This document shows positions 39,201 to 51,200 of a stretch of DNA of 64,000 bases, one piece after another. The position numbers and the translations under genes are program-made. The DNA comes from Lutraria lutraria (taxonomy: Eukaryota; Mollusca; Bivalvia; Venerida; Mactridae), in assembly GCA_964023205.1 (NCBI GenBank), contig OZ026848.1, positions 27,887,912 through 27,951,911 of the forward strand. Reading direction: 5' to 3'. Under the pieces are notes generated by a model. The model ran no database searches and was not told the DNA's origin. It saw nothing but the letters and a program-made list of their open reading frames with translations. Position 1 is the stretch's first letter, and every line of letters begins with the position of its first letter.

Positions 39201-42200
39201 AGGCTTGCCATCAAAATGACAATTTGTTAGAAATTGTAGATGACTAAGTACTGTGCATAATATTAGTCATGAAATGGTGAATTTGTCTGGTTTGCAAGAA
39301 ATATCAGGTATAATCCATTGTTAGCTGGAAGATTCAGTAATCAATATATGTATGTCTGGTAGCATACCATAGTGACAAAGATGGAACCATGATCATTAAT
39401 AAGTCTATGACTAGCAGTGTAGGTATTGGAAATATATGTTAGGTTGTTGTCCCTTAAATTACATGTAATTGGAAGAAATTTAGGAACGAATATATATGGT
39501 ATCATATAACTGAATTTATGGAATTTAAATTACTGATCAATAATAAAAACACACGACGCCTTAATGTGCATGTATACCCTGGTGCTTTAGTTTCATGAAG
39601 TGTAATGATTTTAGCTTAAATCATTACCAATACTTACATCAAAGCTAAGAGAATGTACTCAATAAATGTGCAGTTTTTGGTTGCAAAATTATTGCCACTA
39701 CATTGCATTACATTCTTCTCAGAAGGTAAATAAAAGGACCCTGAACACATGTTAATCTAATGTTTTATTAACTCTTGTAAGTTAAAGTTGAGCATGCAAT
39801 TTTCATAAGAATACTTCTGTTTTTACTAAAAATAGAATACCAGGAAATGAAATGAAGTATTTGTGTACTTGCCTTAGAATAAAGTCCTGTTATTTGTCAA
39901 TTTTAAGACATTTTCCAGTAATTTACAAGTCGGCTGCTTATTATTTAATTAAGATCAGAATCAATTAAAATTGATGTAAAGTATCATATGATGACAGTTA
40001 CAAAATATTTGTTTCATGATAGAGTAATCGTTTATTCTAATAATTACTTTCACCTGGCCTCAAAGATTCCTATAGTGTTGAACTCATGCAGGTGATGTCA
40101 TTTTGTCTGATTCATTTGTGGAGGCTGCAGGGAAAAAATGTTGAGTCATTTTACTCATTCATTTTAAATGAAACAAATCAATTTATCTAGACTGCAGAAT
40201 GGTAATTCTCTGCAGATAGGGTAAATAAAACTATATCTTATTTATCTGTAGGTAATTAATGCTTGAAAACTGTTGTAGATAAAGGATTCTGTTTAATTTT
40301 CTTTAATTTAATTAGCTTACTAGTATGTAGACACAAAACGAAATTGATAAAGACTTTTGTATTTATTGTTACATTTAAAAGAACTTTAAAGTAATTAACT
40401 ACAGAAAATTTTTGAGAATATTTTGGCTAGTTGGGGTTATTAAGACAAGGAGAGGGGGGGGGGGGGGCAAACGTTTGATTTGGGTAGATCTAGAATTTAT
40501 ATTTTGAGGGAGCAAACATATTAATAATCTATTGAAATACATGGTATTCATTTGTGGTATACATGTTAGTTTTTGCATGTCATAAGTGTATCTAGAACCC
40601 TCTGGCATTATATTGGCACTTCCTATATATATAGAGCTCTAAATTTCAGAAACTATAAAATATGCTTAGCAGACTAGGGTTGGTGAGTTTGCCTTGATCA
40701 GCTTATAAATGCCTTTGTTCTGAAAACTCCATTATGCAATATTATTCACTTTCTTGTAAGGGTCCCCTCTTAATTTTTAATGATCTTAACAGACACACAT
40801 ATGTATAGTTCCAGCCTTTCTGCAATTTTCTCTTTGAACAATAGAATAAAAATGTTCATGTTATTATTCAGTTCAAAGCTTTTGTTTGGTTTAATGATAG
40901 CTACAAATAATTTATGAGTTTTAGTAGATTTATTTATCTGATGTTTAACAGCCCATTCACCAGCTATGGTTGAAAGGGGGAGAACTGACATTTATATCTG
41001 TACTCTTCGAATAGTTTTCCTGGTTCTTTATCATGCCTGGTGTTGAGCACCAGTACATGCCTAGCCCTTCTAGACGCAGTACTTGGCTTGTAGTTGGGTT
41101 GAAGATACTGAAAAAGCGTCCCTGGAAAATTCGAAAGGCTGAGCCGAGAATTGAACTCACAAATTTTCATTCACAAATCACTAGTACAGTGTGTTACCCC
41201 CCCCCCCCCCCCCCCAAATCTGGTAAAATTAATATTGATGAAGTTTTGTTCTTGTATACCAAGCATCTCATCATTTTGCATCTTGGTTTCTCAGTGACAT
41301 TAATTTTGTCTAGCATTCCCAGTGTATAAAACAAATTAATTAATAAAACACAAAATTCTTGTTATTTGATTGTGTCATCTGTGCTACATGTATAGAGAGG
41401 CTTTACAAAATGTTAATGTGTTCTTATCATGAACAAGATATTCTCTAATAAGTGCCCTCAGAGGTGTCTCATGTTTATTTATTTTTCTTTCCCAGTGTAG
41501 AGTTGTTGTCTGGAAGATTTTTTTTTTAATGCAATGAATATGATTTAAAGGATCATAAAAACATCAATTATCTAAAAAAAACCGGAGACATGACATTAAC
41601 AAGGGCGGGGATTTAGTATGAAACAACTGCTTTTATACCATGGACCAGGTTGAAATCAATCCCTCTAATGAATAATTCAAACCCAAACAGTCTTAATATT
41701 ATGATAGAAATAAAAAACTTTTGTGCTGCATATTTGAAACGGACCAGTGATTTATACAATTGTCTTGTCAAGAATTAATTGTCTTGAATTTTTAGATACA
41801 GAAATTTTTCAACTGTTAAATAATTTATAAAGGCTCTTAATTCAGTTGATGATAAAAAGCTATAATTTAGCCATTTTTGAGATTGTCATTTATTTAGAAT
41901 GGGTGAAAACAGTTTCTTGAATGTACACCACAGTAGCCTGTTCATGAAAAATTGCATTTGGAAACATTTTACATTAATTTGCTTAAAAACAAATGTTATT
42001 TATTTAGGTTCAGCACTATGAAAACTCACATTCACCAAAGATACCTATTTGTTTGTTTGTTTATATCGAGTTTTACGCCCCTTTTCAACACAGAGTCATA
42101 TGAGGCGGACAGTTCAACTAACCATCATTCCTGGGAAGAATGGTCAACCAGTCCTAGTTAGACTCCCATCCTCCATCGTCTGTAAGCAACTGCCTACTTT

Positions 42201-45200
42201 CTCAGATAAAGAGACATGGTTGGTAGCGGGGCTCAAACCCACGACCTCCATCACTGACAGGTTAGCGACCTTAACCACTCAACCACGGAGGCGTGTCTCC
42301 AAAGATCCTAGGCCTAACACTCAACCTATAAAGCTTAAAGAACAGGTTGAAGATATAACAGGTGAATTATATTATGTCAAAGAGTAATGTAAACTATTTC
42401 TCACATTTCAGGGTATGCTATGACAAGTGGCAATTACTTCGGAAGTCAGTATTTTGCAATAGGTGCACCTAGAACTAATCTTGCTGGAAAGGTAATTATA
42501 CATTTATACTAATTTAATAACCACCTGCTTATAAGATCACCTAGCATCTTATGAACAAAAGTCACTATTGCATATTTTAACATGATATACAACACTGCCA
42601 TTGTAATCATGATACAGGAAATCAGTTACATGTACATGTACAATTACTAGTAAATACAGTTGACTGTTCCAATCATAATGTAGCAATCATCAAAGTTAAA
42701 TTAACCTCAAAATAAAGGCCAGCTGTGCATAAAGGTAATATTTTCTCTCTTAAACTCTCCCTATTACAGCTTTTGTTTACTATTGATATACTAGACATAA
42801 ATGGTTATGTATCTGCATTTATTTTGCAAAATAAATATATGTTTTCAGTGCGATGCATGAAAATTACAGAAAAGTATGTGCTAAAAAAGTCAACATATTA
42901 AGTTGACAGCAGTTGATGTTAAACTTGTAAAGATTTCATTGGGAAGTTTGTTACTAGTGTCCTAAAATACAAAATCCTTTTACAGATATCTTAGTAGATA
43001 CATATTCAAACTCGTGAGTTATTAAAACATATGATGCCCATTCAAAGCATTGTGGTGTCACATTCCTAGGAAAATAAGTGACTGTATCAGTGTCACATGA
43101 GGAGACATGTTCTTGACCTCAACAAGGTTCAAGTCTTCAAGCAGTCAACATCATTATATTACTGCTATACAAAACAGTTTTGTTGCCCTTTTGACACTGT
43201 GAAACAGTATCTTATTAAGTGACTTTCGAGGAGACCTACATTGGTTGTTGTCATTTCAATTCACATGTTGTAATTTCTTGTCAAGGCCTCTCTTTAAATC
43301 AGTTTGTTTATTGTCTCTTTTTATGACTGCAAAATACAGCCATCCAAATATATTGATAGGTTTGCATCAGGCAGAATTTTTGGGGGGTTAAAGACTGCAT
43401 GAGTGCATGGCCTCATCGGTTTCAGTGCCTTAACACAATCTGTTATATAGTAAACAAGAGGGCCAAGATGGCCCTATATCGCTCACATGACAATCACTGT
43501 TCACTCATTAAAACATTGTTCGAATTTGTCTTACATATCATTAAGACAAACAGTCTGACTAGGTTTGGTGAAGATACAATCAAAATTTGACATCTACAGT
43601 GTTAATAAGGTTTTCCTAAGATTTTACCTTGTGACCTGGTTTTTTACCCTAGGTGACCCATATTTGAACTTGTCCTTAATATCATTAAGACAAACAATCT
43701 GACAAGGTTTGGCCAAGATCCAATCAAAACCATGACATTTAGAGCTTTTACAAGATTTTTACCTAAGATTTGACCTTGTGACCCAGTTTTTGAACCTTGC
43801 TGACCCATGTTCATCCTTGACCCACATATCATTGAGGCAAACATTTTGACAAGGTTTGGTGAAGATCCAATTAAAACTGTGACATCTACAGTGTTAACAA
43901 AGTTTTCCTAAGATTTGACCTGGTGACCTAGTTATTGACCCCCAGATGATCCATATTTATACTTGACCGTTATATCATTAAAACAAACGATTTGACAAAG
44001 TTTGGTGAAGATCCAATAATAACTGTGAAATCTACAGTGTTAACATGGTTTTTCATAAGATTTGACCTAGCGACCTAGTTTTTGACCCAAGATGACCCAT
44101 GTTCAAACTCGTCCAAGATATTATGAAGACAAACATTCTGACAAGGTTTCATGATCATCCAATCAAAACAGTGACTTCTAGAGTGTTCACAAGGTTTTCC
44201 AGCAATTTGCCCTAGTGACCTCATTTTACTACAGAAATTACCCATTTTCAAACTTGACCTACATATTATTAAAATAAACATTCTGACAAAGTTTCATGAA
44301 GATAAATTCAAAACAGTGATTTCTAAAGTGTTCACAAGGTTTTCCCTTATTTGGCCCTGGTGACCTAGTTTTTGACCCCAAATGGCCCAATATCGAACTC
44401 GTCCGAGATTTTGTTGATATTAACGTTCTGACCCAGTTTTGCTAAAATTGAGCCAAAAATGTGGCCCCTAGTGTGGTCACAACAAAAAGTTTGACGACGC
44501 ACACCGCACGACGCCGGACGCCTAAGTGATCCTAATAGCTCACTTTGTCACTTTGTGACATGTGAGCTAAAAACAAATGAAAATGTACCGCCACAAAAAC
44601 TAAGGTTCAGCTTGACAACTCTCAAACTGTGAACATAAGCCACACATGAGAGGGAAGTAGTATGGCCTTTCTGTACAATTGTGTACTAGTACATATAGGT
44701 TTACTTTCAGAGATAATTTTACATTTTGAAACAATGAGTTATGAAAGTGCACATGTTCTGAAACAATGAGTTTTTCCTAAAACCAATGAGTTTTTATGTG
44801 TGTTCGGAGGTTAAATATGAAAAAGGTCAACACAGTGTAAATTGCTCATTTACGTTTAATTTCTGCATCAGCAGATGTGCCACTCTGACCCAACACACTA
44901 TTGAAATTTCCCTGTTATGTACACTACCTCCTATCTAGAGCACTGACCTCTAAAAACTCAAACAGCACATTTTCATTCCGAAAATTGTAACACCAATAAT
45001 GAATTATTCTAAATGGTATAACTGTTTAATAATTTGTATTGCATTATGATTTTGTTTTCATTTTAAACCATGGGACAAAATCTTACCTTTTCCTTAACTA
45101 GGAATTGTTGTATATTTAATATCATGATATATTTAGGGCAGTGTTCAATCTAGCTTGTGTCAGTAAGTGGCTATGACATACGGGGTCATGAAATAAGATA

Positions 45201-48200
45201 ACAAATATACCAAATAAATTAATATGCAGGATGGGGTCATGTCGAAAAAGTATCTCGTCGGTTGGACAATGAAATGGGGCTGCTAAGTTAATAATGTGAT
45301 CACTAGGAGACAAGTGTCTGTCAAGCGTCGATGTGCAGAAATTCGAACAACTGAAGACAAAACGGTTTATATAAGGAACACTTTATGACCGAGGCTTTTC
45401 ATCAAAGACAAGCCAGTTTTTAAAACATTTATCAGTCAGCCATGTATGTTCAAAATTGCATTTTTTAACATTTTTGACCACTTAGTTGGTAGTGGCAGTT
45501 GTCTTAGTTGACGATCAGTGCTAAGCCCCATCATTTCGACAATTAACATCTGAACATTTAGATTTTTTGACGCCGAAGACGTGAAATAAACAGTTGAATG
45601 CTTCGATGTTTTGAGCGAGTCTATTACAAACAAGAAAAACTATATAACAAACATTATAGTTAGACGAATTACAAGAAGCATATTGTTTTATGTCTTTTGT
45701 ATAAAGTTCCTTTTTTCATAAAGGATATTGACAGTGTATTCCATTAAGGAGAGTATAAAATATTTACATGATATGAGTTAAATACACATTATAATGACAA
45801 TCATGAGTATAGACAAATGAATAAATTCATGTAAGTAGTTCACAAGCACATGGTAGTATCATACCCTACATCAATCAAATAGAATCAACCCTAAATGTTA
45901 ACAAATTCACCATAAATCTGAGCACTATCATACAACCACATTGAACTTCAAATAGCAACACAACAACTTATCTAAACAATGCCTTCATGATTTACTTACC
46001 TATCAACTATTAATAGATTTTGTCATCACCATTAGCCAATCAAATGGCCAGGATTAGCCAAACTAGTAATAGACACTACACTATATACTCGCAAACAACT
46101 ACAAAAGTAACAATAAACTAACACTCATAAGTATAATTCGTCTAAAAAATAGACTGCCAAGAGCAACCGACTGGTTTATCTATTTTCATCCATTAGCGGG
46201 TACCGCTTGAAATGCATTTATTAATCCAGTCTCAAATAAGTAGCGGAAAGCAAACCAAAGTAAGTAAAAGATTTATTATGCGATACAGCATTACTGACGA
46301 AAATACGAGAATGCGTTTTCTAAGAGCAGATGTTTTAATATTGTGCGCTTTTGGACATTTTAATGCGTGAAAAGCGCAAAACGCACATGTAAAATTATCT
46401 GTGACTTTGTATATCGTAAGAAATGTTTTACACAATGCTCATGTGTGAGCCTTTATTCACAGGTAAATTTTTTTTAAACAACATTTCCCTTACCACAGGA
46501 TAGATTTTGATAAAACTTTACTGGAATGATCCTTGCATGGTCGACTACAAAAATAGTTAAAAATATTTCTGGTCTGCTGTACAAGATGGCCGCCATAGCT
46601 TAAAAAAGGAAAACATCTGTTCCTTAACCACTGTGTTGATTTGAATAAAACTATACAGAAAAGATCCTTGGATCGTTCTCTATCATAAGAGCTAAAATGG
46701 TTCCCTGCAGTCTGCTGAACAAGGCGGCCACCAGAGCTTTAAATAGAAATAAGCCTTTAATGACTACTCCACATTAATTATCTTGAATTTCTTGACCTGT
46801 AGTGCATTGTTTCTCAGGTGAGCGATATGTTTTAAACTGAATCTTATTTATTTGACCCTGTTACACAATGAACAAGGTAATAAAACTGGACTGTAAATTG
46901 AAATCCCATAAGCTTAGAAAGACGTAATAGATAAAGTTATCAGTCTTAATAGTTTCTGTTTGTCCTATAATATTTTATAGCAAGATAATTTGTTTCCGAA
47001 ACTACGAAACATCAAACTTGTAATTTTTTATCACTATTTCTTGGAAGAAAACAACAAGATATGATCATGATAATGATCTTTGATCAACACAAGGAAAATA
47101 ATACTTAAATTTACAATATATAATGTACTTTATAAGAATTACTTTCATTGTTACAAGAATGATAATACCAGAAATTTATGAAGGTCAAGAAAAATGTAGG
47201 AGTTGTTTCCAACAAAATTCCACCACTTTCATGACCTGTACAATATGTCACAAGTTGTTTAACAAATCAACATGTTCGCAGTATATATACTCAAGAGTGC
47301 ATGAGATGAATTGTGACATCTTAATATCACTGAACTAATGAGTGACAGCAAGAAGTTTAAGAGTTTTGCTCAAATTATATTATTAATACAAACATTACAA
47401 AGTTATCATTTTATATATACATGTGTACATGAAAATGTGAAAAACTGAAATATTTCTTCATTTTTCGCACAGGAATATCTATTCCTGACTGTTTCACCGA
47501 CATACTACAAACCTAAACATCTGATTGGTTGCTATTGACCAATGAAAAGCCTTCACTTATAGACTGGGTTAGCAATAAATATCTAATACTGATAAATGGC
47601 ATTGGGCCCATATTGGATGTTTTGGTTTTCTTTAAGATAATAAAAATACAGCTGAATGAAAAAAGACAAGATAATTAAACAATTAACATATTTATAATGA
47701 CCTTAAATTGTTATGAGTTGCTCAAGTTGGTGTCCCTATTAATTTCCTTATATCATATTGACAGTAAATATGAATACGGCAATTAAGTGTCTTATTATAC
47801 AAATCAGGTTTTATTTCCTTAAAAAAACTGTTTTAAATAAAAATGTACATACTTGTTATTTATAATCTCATCAAACAACAGCAATGACAATGATAAATAC
47901 AGCAACATGTGATGATAATGACAACAACATAACTGATGACAACAACAACAACAACAAACACTTTCCATATTCTCATTTCTGATGGAAAACATTAACATAT
48001 AAATAATTGTATGAGCAAAAAAATCATTCAAATAATGAATATATTGCAGACAAACTTTAAATTTTAATAAGCAACTGTAAATAGAAATGAAAGGTAGACA
48101 GCAGGGAAATTAATCACAGGACTGAACTGAAATAGAATTGCATATAGAAACATGAAACAGGAACTAGTTTAACAATTGCATGGCAGATGTAGCTAAACAC

Positions 48201-51200
48201 AGTACTTAGTTCGGCATACGAATTCATGTGCACCGAGCTGGTGATGGCTAAGGAATCTGAACTTACGTTACGTGCAATTTCCAAAAACTAGACATTTGAA
48301 GATTAAAAATCTATTGATACAAAAATGATTTTCATTCATTTTCGATCAAAAGTCGGAAAGTGGGAACTGTATAGTACATGTATAAATACATGTTTGAAAC
48401 TATGGTAGTGCAAAGGTACAGGTAGAATTCATTCTCCTTTGTTAGTTCATAGCTTAATTCAACCACCCAAAAAGGGCCTACTTCATTTTTTGTTCTAAAC
48501 AAATCTCTAGCTAGAACTTTACCTTGATATATTGATTTTTTTCTTATATTTCAGGTCTATTTGTTTCCCACAGAACAAAGAAGTTATGTACTGGAATATG
48601 CTGACTTTACCTTGAATGGATCAGAATTAATTGAGGTATTTTTCTATAATCAACCCCTTTTTGTCAGATTTACCGGTAGATGAACATTGGATCATTTGAC
48701 AGCCCAGTTGTCACAAAACAATGTTTTCTCCTTGCCAATAATTTCGTTTTTGCATAAACTCCCAGCATGTGTTTGAAATTGAAAATACTTTTAGGGACCA
48801 GACTCTTAAACACATGTTTTCATTTATGCCATACAGATGTTGTGTTTAGAATGATTGATGATAAGTAAAAAGAAATTTTCAAACATGTCCATAGATACAA
48901 TTACTGAGACATTCTGAAATTGTTTTAATCAGAAACAGCCTTAATTTATCAGTCATAGATCTCGGATTTGACAATAAATATTTTTATTCAGGTTCCTGTG
49001 AATGGATATTTTGGTGCAGCATTGTGTAGTGTTGATGTCGACAATGATGGCTTGGATGATCTACTTGTTGGGGCACCATTTACCAGTAAAGGTGGTAATG
49101 ATGATACAGGAATGGTATTTGTTTATCTAGGCAACAGGGAGGATTTGGTAGGTTAAATGTTTAAAATTTGTTGTAATAAATTGACAAAGTCTTTAAAAAA
49201 TGGTATCAATTGATTTCCCTATCAGAATGTTTTAATGACACAGTTCATGGGTAGAATGTGAGATGACTAAGTTCTGTCTGTGGTGAGATGTCAGCTTACT
49301 TCTCAACACCCTTCTAAATAAGTGCAAGAAAAAATGCAAGTTCTGGTAACATAAACTACATACCGGTAATTGGTTTCACCACTTTGGTTGAAATAGTATT
49401 TTTACCATTCAAAGAAAGAAAGCCTAATATATGAAGTGCATTGTTCATCTATCAGTGTTGTGAGTGTTCGCATGGTTTATGAATGGTGTCATGCAGAAAC
49501 AAGTTGTGTAACTTTGGCTTTCTCTAATCTAGGCTTGAAAGATTTGTTTCCCTTACGGAGAGCTTCAAACTCGATATTATTACTGCAGAATCAAAACAGT
49601 GAAAGACTGTTAACCTAATGTTGTTGTTTTTTTTTCTTCAGAAATTCAAACCTCAAACATCATTGCTGACAGGAAGTGAGGTAGCTGGTGCTAGATTTGG
49701 ATCTTCCATTGCAAGCCTTGGTGATATGAACAATGATGGTTTTAATGGTAAGGACCATAAATGATTGACTTCAAACTATCAGAAAAACCTTACAAAAGGA
49801 ACTATACCTTTCTTGAATGTTTAATAGTAATGCCAATTTCAAAAAAAGCAAATATTGACCCTGTCATTCTAAAATAGTTGGAGAAAACATATTTGATTAA
49901 TTAATTAATGCTGTTTTACAATTCTAGTGTATCTTTTACACTAAGATGCAATACCGACAAGTTTAGTATAGGTAAACTTATTGTGATTTATCATACTATC
50001 TTTGTCAGTCAAGCCTTATAGCCTGGACCCATTACTACATGTACATTATACCATCAAAATAAACAGGCTGTATTATAACTTCCACTGAATGCATAGTCCA
50101 TGCAACAAAAAGAAAAGCCTAATAAGCTTGCAGTATAGAGATGAATTTGAATGACCCTGTATGTACGAATGAACATTGTTTATTATTACATGGATACAGT
50201 CAAACTAGTAATTAAAGGTCTTTAAAGAGACAGAAAACTATGACTTTGGCAACATTGGTTTGCCTTTATTCACATACTGGCCTTTGTTTGCAGGTGGCTG
50301 TAAATTTAGGATTGAGTATAAATTTTGTAGTTTGTATGGATTGTAAATAAAGCTCATATCCTGCAATGTTATTTTACAGACGTAATTATTGGGGCACCAT
50401 ATGAAGACAATGGGCATGGTGCTATTTATGTATACAATGGATGTAAAATGGGGCTGTGGCCAAGACATTCACAGAAGATCAAAGCTCAAACAATTAATCC
50501 TACGCTAATGTCATTTGGAATTTCCTTTTCAAAGGCAGAAGATATGAATGATGATGATCAAAATGGTAAGATTTGATTTGGTAATTCACCACTATGGATT
50601 TCTGTCTGCTAGTCTGTGTCAGTTAGAGAAAGGTACCGGTTATATATCCTTCAATTTCAAGTAATATGTATTTTATAACAGGATGAAAGTGATTTCTTAC
50701 ATAAGTATGGCTTATGATGGCCAACATGGTAAAATTGAGCAGGAAAAGTTATCAACCAATCAAACTCATTTATTATAAATTTTATGAACATGTTTCATTA
50801 TACTTATTGAATGAAAATCCATGTGATGATGAAAAGCGGCAATTAAATGAAACTAGGTACATGTATTTAAGTTTATGTTTTAGATCAAACTTGCGTATCA
50901 ACAGCCAGGGTCATTTGGTGGCTTTTCCAGCTTTAATTGTAAGGGAAGACTCCAAGCATACACCCTGAAAACAGCCGTCTTTAAATAAAGCTGTACATGT
51001 CATTATAACAACTAATGTAGCTGTCATTGTTATTACAGACATAGCTGTTGGTGCTTATCTCTCCGACAAGGTGTTCCTGTTTTATGGTCAGTATGTCATC
51101 AATGTTGATTTATCACTGAAAACAAGTGTACAACAAATAGACAAGGATAATTCTGATAAATGTTTGTCACAAGATGGTCAAACATTGGTCTCCTGTTTCA

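Larger units (their letters stand above)
38802..42411 (+). other. integrin intron 5 (3.6 kb)
   Basis: Holds a G14 tract (40454-40467), a SINE-like sequence next to a C19 tract (41027-41215) and a bivalve SINE (42046-42298). No gene seen. Confidence 0.8.
42492..48554 (+). other. integrin intron 6 (6.1 kb)
   Basis: Second-largest intron, largely repeat-derived: the ~147-bp array (43453-44573), a sequence bounded by 12-bp inverted repeats (45660-46145) and a related repeat (46493-46836). No gene seen. Minus-strand frames of 60-70 codons in 43.6-46.4 kb follow these repeats. Confidence 0.8.

Noticed and set aside
41033..41329. 98-codon + strand frame
   Set aside because: Spans a SINE-like repeat and a C19 tract.
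43644..44281. Minus-strand frames of 66-68 codons
   Set aside because: Follow the ~147-bp repeat units (147 is divisible by three, so frames stay open).
47819..48031. Cys-rich minus-strand frame (VCCCCCCHQLCCCHYHH)
   Set aside because: Translates a CAA/CAACAT microsatellite-like stretch; not a metallothionein or zinc protein.
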